From contig NW_024104329.1 of the NCBI RefSeq assembly GCF_003945595.2, forward strand, positions 1,077,115 to 1,141,114: a stretch of 64,000 bases of DNA. Reading direction: 5' to 3'. The notes beneath the pieces were generated by a model. The model saw nothing but the letters and a program-made list of their open reading frames with translations. It searched no databases and was not told the origin of the DNA. Shown here piece after piece: positions 13,373 to 24,945 of the stretch (the first letter of the stretch is position 1; each line of letters opens with the position of its first letter). Position numbers and translations under genes: made by a program. The DNA comes from Pipra filicauda (lineage: Eukaryota; Chordata; Aves; Passeriformes; Pipridae).

Positions 13373-13783
13373 GGATCTGGAGCATCTCTCTTATGAGGAG
13401 AGACTGAGGGAGCTGGGCCTGCTTAGTCTAGAGAAGGGAAGACAGAGAGAGGATCTCAACAATGCATATAAGTATCTCAAAGTTGGGTGCCAAGAGGATG
13501 GTGCCAGACCCTTTATGGTGGTGCCCAGCAACAGCACGAGGAGCAATGGCCATAAACTAAAACACAGAAGTTTCACCTCAATATGAGGAAGAACTTCTTT
13601 ACATTGAGAGTGGCAGAGCACTGGAACAGGCTGCCCAGGGAGGTCATGGAGTCTCCCTCTCTGGAGACATTCAAAACCCACCTGGACGAGTTCCTGTGTA
13701 ACCTGCTGCAGGTGACCCTGCCTTGGCAGAGGGGTTGGGCTGGATGATCTCCCAAGATCCTTACCAACCCTAACGATTCTGTT
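13373..13783 (+). mobile_element. CR1 LINE 3' end, sense orientation
   Basis: The sequence follows the CR1 3' region closely: a 'TATGAGGAGAGACTGAGGGAGCTGGG'-like block near 13393, then 'AGGAAGAACTTCTTTAC' near 13587. 'TGGAACAGGCTGCCCAGGGA' is at about 13622, and the closing 'GGGTTGGGCTGGATGATCT' and 'CCTTACCAACCCTAACGATTCT' blocks follow. The copy is heavily 5' truncated and lacks any ORF2 coding part. It ends at GATTCTGTT without the usual repeated ATTCTATG units. It lies about 135 bp downstream of the RTE-like tail. Confidence 0.93.
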
Positions 13784-14602
13784 AAATTATTTTAGGATAA
13801 TTCATAATATCACCCTGCTAAAGACAGGGCAATTTTGTGTGAGAAAAGAATTGACACATAGCATTTATGTAGTTTTTATCTGACCTTGTTCATATACTTC
13901 TTGGCTATTTGCAGTTCCTTCTGTAAGCCATGACAAGCTTTGTACTCAGAAATGTCTCTCATGACGGGGCTTCCTAAGCTATTCTTAAAAGCAAAGACTT
14001 GACACTTCTCAGTACAGTTCTGGCTGGAAATAATTTAGGAAGCAAATGCCCTGAAATCCCCAGAGAAGACATGAGAATGCCCAGTGAGTAGGAATGAATT
14101 TTTGCTGCCTCTTCCCATTCCATCTCAGCTGTTTCACTGCACTTCTCGGACTGAAGTGGGAGTGCTTGACAGAATACTTCTCAGATGGGAACAGAAGTTG
14201 GCCCGGTCAGGGCTCTTCTCAGATCCTGACAGGCAAAAGGCTATTTTAAATGTGCTGATTATCAGGCATGCAGATACCACCACAGGCTGTGTACTGCAGA
14301 CTGGAGAAAGAGAAAACCCTTCTTCAATATATTTTGGACCCAGTTCTCTCTTCAAACTCTGACAGACACCACTTGCAAGTGCCAAGAGTATAAGAACAGG
14401 ACACAAATATAGCAATAGCCTCCATAGTATCCAAGCTCAGCCTCCGGCAACACGTGTCTCGGGAAATTCTCAAGCTAGAACTGGTTTAAATGCTTTTGAC
14501 AGATCTGCTGGTATAATATTGCCTAATTGCTTTTGGCACCCAACACATCTAACAGCAGTAAGTTCCTCAGGTTAACCAAACACACTGGGGAAAAATCCTT
14601 AC
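13784..14602. other. No gene seen between LINE fragments
   Basis: About 800 bp of unique-looking sequence between two LINE fragments. Overlapping frames on both strands at 14084-14415 show no recognisable domain. Confidence 0.6.
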
Positions 14603-14665
14603 CTGTTGTGTATTTCCCACCTGACAGTCCGAGTGGTTGTCGTACAGCTTTTGTACCGTGAGAAA
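14603..14665 (-). other. Candidate short exon, 63 bp
   Basis: On the minus strand the segment lies between CTGTTCTCAG and a strong donor, CAACAG|GTAAGGATT. All three frames are open over the 63 bp; one reads FLTVQKLYDNHSDCQVGNTQ. Just upstream on that strand are a TGAGTCA (AP-1 type) site and an inverted CCAAT box (plus strand 14687-14693 and 14676-14680), so it could equally be a first exon with a promoter. The evidence is short motifs only. Confidence 0.18.
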
Positions 14666-14884
14666 CTGAGAACAGCCAATCATTCCTGACTCATGTCTCC
14701 ATGTTGTTTATGACTGCCAAAAGGTTATGTGTCCACTCAACCCATTCCCTCTGCCCAGCTACTATTATCTATAATAGCATCAGCCACAGTTGCAGGAACA
14801 GGTTTCTCTGGGAGACACTGAGCACAGTGTCTGCTGCAGAGGATTAAGGACATCAGTTTCCAACTCAAAGCATATAATCATGCA

Positions 14885-15590
14885 GGATTATAGAATCACA
14901 AAGTTGGGAGAGACTTGAAAAGATCACACAAATGACAGCAGAACAGGCCATATCTATGTCACTCCAGAGAGACAATTACTTCATCTATTAACAAACCTGA
15001 ATCTTCTGTTTTGTGACTGAAGCCTATTACTTTTTACCCTAGGCCTACAAAGAAGAGTTCTTCCCTTCCTCCTTCCAGTAGCCATTTACACATTTGCAAA
15101 AGGTTGTTAAATATCCTTAGGCATCTCTTTTTTTACCAAAGAACTCCAATTCATGCAATCTTCCCCCTAGATTTTATTTTTACCTCGATCATTTCCCCTG
15201 CACTCAGATCAAATTGTCCGGTTGATCCACATCTTCCAACTGTAGCTCCCAAAATCTGAAAATCCCAGCTGAAACTATACTAAATGCCAAAGAGATGGAT
15301 CATTTCACAGGTCTCACAGGTGATATGTTCTACTTTTGTATTGCAAGATGGCTTTGCCTTTTGAAGCAACACAGCATTCCTGACTTAAATTCACTTTGTG
15401 AACCCCAGATCCTCTCTTATAGGCCTATTATGATTATTTCTGAAGTGAAATATATTGCATTTATCCATTTATTTCAGGTTGTATCTCCAATTTGTCAGCA
15501 TCATTTTGGCTACCAAATGCATCTTCTCTATTTCCTGCCCTCTCAAAAAATCAGATCAGGACTGAATACTAATTGTAACAAAATATATGG
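14885..15590 (-). mobile_element. Ancient CR1/L3-like LINE 3' fragment
   Basis: The left end (14889-14930) reads TATAGAATCACAAAGTTGGG and then AGAC-TTGAAAAGATCAC, the reverse complement of a CR1 3' terminus. Further right, blocks resemble old CR1/L3 elements: 'CCAAAGAACTCCAATTCATGCA' near 15137, 'TTGCATTTATCCATTTATTTCAG' near 15456 and 'CCAATTTGTCAGCATCATTTTGG' near 15488. Many indels and substitutions mark this as much older than the other CR1 copies. The right boundary is uncertain, and two separate old fragments are possible. Confidence 0.5.
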
Positions 15591-16334
15591 GGATGCAAAA
15601 ACTTTCAGATTCTAAAAGGGTATTTCTTATATTGAGCCATGAATCAGGGTCTGAACTACCTTCAAAATAGTTCCTTCTTAGTATCACAGGTGCACATCAT
15701 CTCTAATGAGGTTTCACAGGATAATTAAACCCAGACAGCTTGGGCTAACATCCAAATCTTCAGTTATTCACCTTATCTGACAACTCTAGCAAATAGTTTG
15801 AAGTGTTGTAATTCCTAACACAACGGGCGCATAATATCTGGGACTACTGACTGAATATTTGAGATACCTCTCATTGCTTGATCCGCAGTAGGCAAAAACA
15901 GCGCTAAATAAAGTGCTGTAGTTAAAAAATACTTTCTCACGTTCTTGTTATTTTAGGCAGCTCTGCTATTGCTACAATTACACCAACAGTTTTGCCATGT
16001 CACTTCTTTAAAATACCCATTCAACTATTTTCATGCAGAGCTGATGGCTAACCCAGGTCTTGCAACATATTTCTAGCTCTTACTGAACCTCACGAAAGGG
16101 GAACATACAGTGAGGTGAGCACGCAGAACACGGGTAGGTAGCATTAAAGCACTTGTTCTTGTCCCCAGACATTACACAACTCTTGGAATGCACTTTTCAC
16201 TATCCACAGTCCATATTCACCCTTTTCAAAATGGCTTTAGTGAGAAGAACACTAAACTCCTGTTTAAGAAATGGGATGGGCCTCCCAAGAGTGGTGTACT
16301 GGCAGTTAATCTGGCAGCTCTGAAAGGGCAAAGA
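15591..16334. other. Nothing recognised
   Basis: Unique-looking sequence between the ancient CR1/L3-like fragment and a MIR-like SINE. No coding or RNA signal seen. Confidence 0.6.
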
Positions 16335-16520
16335 TGGCCTTAGCACTTACTTTTGTAATAAATAAGATTTTATTTGCATAATACCTCTGTTGTAAAATCA
16401 TTCTCATTATACAGACTGGGAACAGAAAAGCAAGAAAATTAGGTGACTCAATTCTGTCAGCAAGACTGAAATAGAATCTAGGTCCTGCACCCAAGCTCAG
16501 TGCTTTCCACACTAAGACAT
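16335..16520 (-). mobile_element. MIR-like SINE
   Basis: In reverse orientation the order of MIR blocks is visible: a 'TTAGCACTTACTTTTG' start, then 'CATTATACAGACTGGGAACAGA' near 16403 matching the MIR core 'CATTTTACAGATGGGGAAACTGA'. 'AAAATTAGGTGACTCAATTCTGTCAGCAAG' corresponds to the 'GTTAAGTGACTTGCCCAAGGTCACACAGCAAG' core. 'CTAGGTCCTGCACCCAAGCTCAGTGCTTTCCACACTA' corresponds to the tRNA-related end. Divergence is high, as expected for a repeat predating the bird-mammal split. Confidence 0.6.
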
Positions 16521-16944
16521 CTCAAGTAAAATAAAACAATATAGATCTAAAAATTCCTTGTGTTCACTAATCATCCCATAGCTGTACCTAACACCTCATT
16601 AACTCAGCTTACAGCATGGAACTACTTTGACTTCTACAGTTTTATTCCTCATCTTAGAGCAATATGCTTCTCACTTTACAGAGTTGTTATTCCAAGTGAG
16701 ATTTCCCAAATTCACTTCGGTTATGTTACAGATCAGCCTCACAATGTGGGAGTCCATAAGAAAACAGTATCCTCTACTCTGAGTATCAGCAATGTTCAGG
16801 GAAGTAAAGCTGTGCCAGCACACTAGAAGGGAAAAAAATGAGTCGCAAATAGCTTTGGCAGTTGGTTTGCTAAAGCAGGATCACCTGTATTCAATGCTGT
16901 GCTAAGCTATCAAGCTCTTCCAGCAGAAGCCCATCCAGCAGTAC

Positions 16945-17110
16945 CTGGGCAGAGCGCAGCTGCAGGAGCCCGTGTGACATGTAAAGTGCCAGCACAGCAA
17001 AAGGCAGGTACGTGCAGCTGTGCCAGGCCCACAGGGGTAGCACAGAGCAGATCAGCACGAGGAGATACACTGAGAGTGTCAGACAAGCGTGTGTGGATGC
17101 ATCCCAGAGC
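16945..17110 (-). other. Candidate exon or gene remnant, 166 bp, GC-rich
   Basis: On the minus strand a pyrimidine-rich acceptor, TGTTTTCTTTCTAG|G, precedes 166 bp ending at CCCAG|GTACTG. One frame is open for 55 codons and gives a hydrophobic, membrane-like peptide (start LWDASTHACLTLSVYLLVLI, later PFAVLALYMSHGLLQLRSAQ). A second frame is also open, so openness is weak evidence in GC-rich DNA. CpG density is well above the background. No family is recognised. Confidence 0.2.
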
Positions 17111-18049
17111 CTAGAAAGAAAACAGACGAATGCACTTGAACACTGTGCCCAACTGCAAGGTTACCATGTGTGGATTTGCATAGCTTTGCCCTGGGCACTA
17201 ATGGAACAGACAATCTGCACACACGGCTGGCATGGGTACTTCTAGCAGCATGAAATCTAGCAAGTCGCTCTGGAAGGAGGATCACACAGCTACTCAACTC
17301 ACAGGGCATGCCAAAAACTGCATGAACATCGATTTCTCAAGGTCCTACTAGCAATAGCCCGGAGAATAGATTTTTGAAATGTCTCAGGGACAAAAAAAAA
17401 AAAAAAAAGGGGGAGGTTTTGTTTACCACTTTCAAAGGTAATGTCGGTCACAAAAACTTTGGTAGCATCCTAGTAACACTTTCAACACGAAGTCCTGACT
17501 GTAAGTACAAAATTCATTCTTTCATTAAGTAGTGCTATATTTTCAACCACTGAGAATAATCATCTGAACTCTGTCAAAGTGGGATTTAAACCTGCATAGA
17601 TCTCATGCCACAACACTTGAAGCTTTAGAGATCTCTAAGTTAAGCAGCCATGTTTTAGGTATAGTTTTTAAAAGCACTCTTGCAGGAGGGTTTCAAAGGA
17701 CTACTATCTATGTATCTAAATTCCCAGGAATTTCCAGGCCAGAAAAACATGCAAAAGCAAGGACAAACACTCACAGAAAACAGTGTTCAAGTGGGGATGA
17801 AAAGCATGCCCTTCCAATCACAATATATCATCCCAGGTCTCTGGAAGCTTGTAAGGTGTGAAGCTACAAAGTCTCTGTGAAGCTGAATTCACACAGAACA
17901 AGACAGTTCTTAAAAGTCACCTTTGGCTGAGCAGGAAATTTTGCATGGTTCAGTAGATTTTTAATTATTCACACTCAAGTAACTAGACTCCTACTGGAAA
18001 TCAAAATATTAATGTACAATACCTTGCTGAGAGTGTACAAGCAACACAG
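17111..18049. other. Nothing recognised except a short A run
   Basis: Short frames only, with one poly(A) run at 17.4 kb. Confidence 0.6.
17395..17408 (+). repeat. Short poly(A) run
   Basis: A pure A homopolymer followed by GGGGGAGG. Low complexity; no associated retrocopy seen. Confidence 0.85.
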
Positions 18050-18190
18050 GTCCCTCCCAGAGTATCAGCGGTGCTGGGCTCGGACTCATCTCAGCCAGCT
18101 GCTCCCCTCCCGTGTGTCTGCAGAGCTCTCGCAGTTGGTCTCGCACAGACCGAGAGCTGAGCCCTGATTCATGATTTCAGGCTCCAGCCA
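18050..18190. other. GC-rich, CpG-containing island with strong hairpin
   Basis: In an AT-rich setting this 140-bp stretch carries several CpGs and a two-part hairpin. AGCTCTC (18124-18130) pairs with GAGAGCT (18152-18158). Inside it GGTCT (18137-18141) pairs with AGACC (18147-18151), leaving a 6-base bulge on one side. No family is recognised. It might be a regulatory element, a non-coding exon or a conserved structured RNA. Confidence 0.3.
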
Positions 18191-21100
18191 TGGAATGCAG
18201 CCATTGAAAACCCAGAACTATTTTTACCCCTCAGCAGCCACAGCATTTCTGCCCCATGAAGACTGCTAAAGCTAATGCCTTACCCTGAACACACATCCCC
18301 CCTGACTCTCACCAGCTAAGATGCATTTTAGTGTGGTTTTTAAACTGTGCAGTTGCTATCAACAGGACAAAGCAGCTCAGCCCCTGGCATTATTGTCAGC
18401 CCTCAGAAGTCAGACATTTGATCCCAGTTGTCAAAATTAGAAATTCCTCAGAAATGCTTTGCTCCGGGAGATAAGATTAGCTCAGAGCAATGACTGTCTA
18501 TATGATCTGTCCCGTACACCATCACCCCCAGCCTGCATTTAACAAATATGTGATAACATCTTCAGCTGACAGGCTACAGACACATATAAAAATCAGTACA
18601 CACTGAACAAAATCATGACATGTTTTAAGGAAAACCACAAGGTCAGGCAATCCCAAAGAATTCACGAAACAGACAAAAATGCCACTTTGTATAGAACATT
18701 CAGAAATACGGAATTGTCTTAAATAAATAATTAGCTATAAACCAGAGGAAGACACCTGTATTAACTTTTCAAGATTATACAGAGAGTACTGACCACTTTG
18801 AACTTTACAACTGTGCTGTCTTGAACCTACAGGATTCCTCAAGTGTACTTCAGAAATAAAAAATACTGGAGGTATAAATAAACAATAAAAACCAACTAAT
18901 TGTATTTTAACATAATCAACTATTACCAACTATAATCATTTTGGCAGAGAACAGTCCACAAGTGCATAGCTGGGCATACATGAGGGATCCAAATACCTGA
19001 GAACCAGCAGACTCACTCATTCACTTAACTTGCTCAAATATTGCTTTAGACCACTGAAAATAACTGTAGGTATTTCTCAGAAATATGTGGTTAAAACACA
19101 AGACTGACAACAGTCAATTATTAGTTTTTAACCTGTGGAATGATGTGGAGGTTTAGATAAAAATCAACAGTATCACATCTTATATTCAAAAACGGTCCCT
19201 GCCATCTGGAGTTTTAAGGATGATGAAAAAAATAGGCATGCAAAAGGTGAGACGGCCAAGTTCATAGGAAGCCAGTTAGAGCCACCATTAAGCAGCAAAT
19301 GCCATAATCAGCCAAGCTTCCTACTGAGTTTTGGGGCAGAAACCCCTGTAAGGTCCCTCTGAAAGGCAGCTGCAATGGAAGTTATAGCACACACATAGAT
19401 CTAGAGTGACCTTCACGCTAGGTGTAACTTAAAGACAAATACTTGACCAGATACAAGCTGGGGCACGTGGTGTTTGGGATGATACTCCATTTATGAAAAC
19501 ATAATGGAATAATTACAGGATTATTTCAGATCACTCATAATTAAGTACCTCTAGCATCATGCACACTGATTCTGCATCTCTGAAGGATCTGTCCCTTTTA
19601 AGTAAGACCTCGTACTGGGAATGTATCCTTTTGTTGTTTCATACTCACAGAGAGACTCCGAAGAAAGTGTAGGTGGAGAGTGTGAGAAAAACAGCAAGGA
19701 AGGAGACCACTTGGGGAACAAGAAAGCTACAGTTAGAGTGTGTAAAAGAACATGAAACACACTTTAAAGTGGGTCAGATCTGACATCAATGACCTAAAGC
19801 TCAGAAAAGGTTAAAGGAGCAATACAAGCTTGTAATGTCCAGAAGGCTGAGCCACTTTAGCTCAGTGCTGGGGGAAATAAAGCAGAAGAACTGCTGTTGC
19901 TGTGAATTCATGTCTCTGTGAGAGATTATTCTCAGTGAACAGCCTTCTGCTATTTCTGCAATGAGCTGACTCTCCAGAAGTCCCTTTCATTTGCAGTGAG
20001 ACACCAGAAACTCCATCAGCTACAAAAAGCCAGGAGAGAGTATGTCTAGCTAAAAAAAACCCTATGCAAGTAGCTTCACAGTTTTTATTACTTTTCACCT
20101 AAGAATTAGGAAGTACATTTTTCCCACCTGCTAAATTATTACCAGTTCAAGGACAGTGCCTCAGATTATTTGCTCTCACAAATAAGAGGAAGTGAAAAAG
20201 ACTGGTACAAAACCCATTTCGCTCCAGCAGAATATTTAGTTCTCCCTTCATACCACCATATAGAATTCAAAGGGGAGAAAAAAGGAACACTAGTACAAAA
20301 CTGAGGCTGTCCGATAATACCTTCTGCTTTTAATACCTTATTCAGCAAACTTCAAGCTTTTTGAAAACCTGAGAGTGAAGAGCCGAGATAACCTCCATGA
20401 ACTTTTAACCAGGCTCCTTTGGAGACTGCCAACACCAGATAGTAAATTATTCACTATTTTCCCAGCTGAACTCACTGATTCATATAGTGATGCTGAGGAA
20501 CGGTCAGAGGAGTGTCTAAAACAGGAAATAGTAATATGAGGCCCCCTGTGGGGACCTCAACATTTGCTGATTTGTTTCAAAATGAAGGTTTTAAAACAGT
20601 CATTTAAACATTCACCGCTTTAAAAGCCAATCTTTTTCCCTGTCTTCAATTTTATACCTGACTTGGTATCAATGGTCAAAAAGAAAAAGGAAAAAACCCT
20701 ACACAAAGCACACAAACAGTTCTTAAGTATCCAAAAAAGAAATCACAAAATGTAATGTAGCAGTCCCCATGACAATTACCAGAGAGGCTTCGATACATGA
20801 GAAAGAAGGATGGAGATGAAACGCATTTAAAAAGTAAATTTAGGGTGTCAAATTCCAAAAGTTTTTTAAGTTTTTGTTCTTCTAGAAAAACCATACTACT
20901 CAACTCACTTTTCAGGATTAGCACCATGCAAGGTATCTTCTAAGACATTTTCAGGCATAATGAAGAAATCCTAAATCACTTTTTCATAAAGATCCTATAT
21001 ACTTATAGGAGAAGAGCTATAATGAAGCTCTCCATCATTGATGTTAAACAGTCCATGCAACTGAAGACCAACAGAAAAAAGAATCTGAAACAATTCATCA

Positions 21101-22509
21101 ACTTTATAGTTTCAATTTTCAGGGAGAATATCAAATTACTATAAATAGCAGTTATAATGCAGAAACTGAGAGGCATCTCCAAGTCTTCCTGCTACTCTTC
21201 AAGAAGTACATCCAGGCTGTGGATCCTGGTTCAAAAGAAAGTGAAGGGAATGACCTGACAGCTGATAAAACTGCTTCCACTTTCTAGCACCGCTCTGGTG
21301 AGACTGCATGAGAAGGAGGGGAAAGGAAGAGGTTCCTAAAGAGGAGATGTATTTCTAGCTTAGATCCCAAACTAACTGCCTGATAAACCTTTTGCACTTG
21401 CATGCAGACAGAAACCAAACACGAAAAGACACCCACACACATGCATTTCTTTCCTGTTCTTCAGTAGCCTCAAGAACTAGTAATCATAAATAGTTATCAT
21501 CACTATCCATCCAAAATGCACGTGGCATGAGAGAGACAAACACCTGTACAGCTACCATGATTCAAGTTTGCAATCACAGTGCAGGACAGCTGTGAACTTC
21601 GGACTTAATTTGTGTTCACGTCATTGCAACTTTATGCCCAGCACATGAGAAGTCTTGCCCGCTTCACAGAGTGAGATGTTTACAGAACCAGCCCCACTTG
21701 GGAGTCAGAGGCCTAGAACCGATCCACCTGCACTGATGCAAATCCAGATTGTTCATGTGGAAAAGCTCCAAGTGTGATATTTGCACTTAATCCTGTTTCA
21801 AAGAGGAAAACCAAAAGTAGTGTCTTTGAGCCTCTGCTTAGGGCTTGCACTGATGTAGTCATTTGGCTTGGTAGCTTCTAAGTACACTCAAGAATTGTCA
21901 CTATATGTCTTATTTGTTTTACCACTTCCTAAGCATTTGCTCTGAGCTACTGCTGAAAAAGGATGCTGTGCTAGTGTTGCTCTGACTCAAAACTGCCTTC
22001 CTTCATGAACTCAGGACCTTACAAAAGAGCTATTTAATATGTATATATATAGGAATGTACTGCCAAAAAGAGGTACAACTATTGAAATTGAACGTGCCTG
22101 TAATATTAAAGGGTACAAAACATTGTCCATCAGTGAAGTCTGAGGGCATGTGGCAGTGTTGTATATGTTCACAGGAAAGCTTAATTCTACTCACAACAGA
22201 AACGCCAAATTCTCTGCAACGATCAAATCAACAACAGGAACTGCCAATGTTTTAAATTCAGTACTGAAGCCCACCTCCCATGTATTTACCTCTAATTTGG
22301 GCTTCTTTTATTTTTATATGATTCTTGGTAGATAATGCAAAATGCATCAAATCAAGGGTTTCTTTCAGAAATACTTGTAAATACTCTCCTTAAATTCTTT
22401 CTTAGGTCACAGCTTGAGGTTTTTTTCTACCTTTTCAATTCTTTGTCTATCCCCTCTTTTTATTTCACTTTCCTACATCAAGAGCTATAATGTCAGTAAC
22501 CTCTATAAA

Positions 22510-22523
22510 TATATATATATATA
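22510..22523. repeat. (TA)n microsatellite
   Basis: A short pure TA repeat followed by an A run. Simple sequence. Confidence 0.85.
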
Positions 22524-23082
22524 AAAAAAAATAAGGAATGCCATAGCACTTACTGAACAATATAATAATCTCCTGTATTACTATATTCATGTAACTGCTA
22601 ATAGTCCAGATCCTTAGAAAACAAATTAGGAGGAAACGGAGGACCAAATATAATCATAACAAGACAGTAAGGTGAATGTTCAGCTTTTAAACTTTTCTAA
22701 AGGGAATCACACATACAGCATTCAACAGAAAAATGAATTAAAAATTACTCTTCTTCTTCAGGTAATTTAATTTTGAACAGTGCATTTAAAAATGTTATTT
22801 AGCTTGTATGACTTGTAGCAGGTGCTTTTCCTACAATAAAGTCTTCTTTTATAAGTAGCAGTGGCTATGCTAAAATACTTTTCAGCACTTCCAGGCTTTC
22901 CAGAGAGGAAGACTAAAAAAGCAATACATTTTCTGAATTTGTGACAATCAGCCATTGATTCAACGTAGCAATTCCATACTTCAACCGTTCCCCAGGTAAA
23001 TCCAGTAGAGTAGTTCATATTTACCCAAGGCTGCCACACATCTGGGACTCCTAACCATATCCAGCATGCACAGTAAGGACAG

Positions 23083-23115
23083 CAGTATTTTTCAGTATGG
23101 TCCAGTATTTTTCAG
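23083..23115. repeat. 13-bp direct repeat
   Basis: CAGTATTTTTCAG occurs at 23083-23095 and again at 23103-23115, with a 7-bp spacer. Minor local duplication. Confidence 0.85.
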
Positions 23116-24849
23116 AGCAGGCTCGAAGACTGAGGGCAGCTGCTACTGTGTTAGTTCACAGCTGCCACTTTTTTGCGGGTTCTCAGCTATGCTCCTGAAA
23201 CAGAACAGCTAATGCCCTCTGTTCTGACCAAAGGGCACCAGAACAGTGCAAGGTGTTCTTATCTGTGAAACCGAAATGATTTATGTACAACGTAGACACA
23301 GGGATCAACAACTGAAGCTGTGATCAAAGGAGACAGCTGAGCCTTGACTAATCACAGCAGGATATCTTTTGTCTGATGGATCAAGTCTGGAAAGGGCGTC
23401 TCTCCAAAAGGATAGGTTGGATCCCACCAGTTTCTCAGTAGCACACAATGTAACCTTACTACCCAAGAAAGAAATCTGAGAGACATATCCAACATCCCAC
23501 AGACTCCGCAAACGTCTGACCACCTGGAGGTGGGATTCCAGACAGATCCAATAGCACCCAGTTTAGGTGATCAGACAGGCAGCTGCTACCTGGTCCCTGA
23601 AAAAGGGCAGATAGTGGGAGAGGCAGATATTGAAAAGAACACCTAAAGGTTAATGTCAGTGCCTACACACCACACGGTTACAGGGCATGAAGGCCTCACC
23701 CAGGCATGCACTGCAGCTACCAGCAAAACAGCAGCTTAAATGCTATTTATTCTGACATGAATGTAAGTACATGTTCTTGTCTCCCAAGTGCTCACCACTT
23801 ACATCAAAGTGTTCTTAGGAGACAATTTCTGAAAGTGCTCATATCATAATTACTCTGCACCGCGTGGTTTTTTTCCCTGAAGCTTATTCTGAAGAGGTTC
23901 TCTGTAGGTGTATCAGCTGATTTACTAAAACATAACACCCCTCCCTGTAAATCTTAAGACCACCAATGCTACCAAGATGCAATGACTAAGGTGTTAGTAG
24001 TATACACTATTACCAACATAGGGATCCCAAAGGCATTATTGTACCTAGCTTACTTATAAGCTTTGGAAAAGCCACTGATTAACAGGCAATAAAATACACA
24101 TCCAAATCCTTTAACTTGTGCAGTCGTACACCTTCTCTGCAAAAAATACGCAACTTTTACAGTAGTGCAGAGAATACTTTATTATGACAATTACTATTAT
24201 AATTTATTCGTAAGTAATATACACAGAAGGCTATGGATTCAGAAAGGCACTTCAGGATACACTTAACTAAGGAATCAAATAGTCCCATCTCATACAAAAC
24301 CGTGCAAAACAAGAGGTGAGAATCAGGGGCTCTCTACTGCTATCTGATAAGGCTGCATTGCATTTTTTTGTCCACTATGATATCCAAAGATAAACAGCAG
24401 GATATTTCCTGGTACACTGACTAACTGCAAATGGGAATGCTCCTCTAGACCTAACTGGTTGCTTTAGTATGAAACAAACAAGAAACCCCAATCAAGTATT
24501 AGCAGTCCAGAATTTCTGGGGTGTCCTCCATACTCAGCAACACGCTGTCTACAGTTACAGAGATCATAATGCCACATTAGGTTTTGTGCAGTTCTTGGCC
24601 TCAGGATAAATTACTTGTTCTTCTCCCTTTACTTCAGAATACACAAAAATGAGAAGAAAGCAGTATTTCTGTAGGCCAGTAGAAGAACTTGCAAACATGC
24701 ATGTTTCTCCCTCCACTTAAAAATGTCATTAGGGATCAGTGAAAGCATGATGAGGAATGTTCAGACTCTATTCTGGAGAAATAAGAAACAGAATTGACAA
24801 TTAATGAAAGCTGGAGCCACGCAATGCTCAAGTTCCTGCTACCGAACCA

Positions 24850-24945
24850 AGTTTCTGCTACAAACTGAAATCGGGGCTACAGAGAGGCAAATTCACTTCC
24901 CTAGTGTTCATCATAAATTAACAGCATTAGTCACTTTACCATTTG
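24850..24945 (-). mobile_element. Possible MIR-like SINE fragment
   Basis: The stretch with CTGAAATCGGGGCTACAGAG and AGGCAAATTCACTTCCCTAGTG resembles the reverse complement of the MIR core 'GAAACTGAGGCACAGAGAGGTTAAGTGACTTGCCC'. Only the core is recognisable, with neither tRNA-related head nor LINE-like tail, so chance similarity cannot be excluded. Confidence 0.3.
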
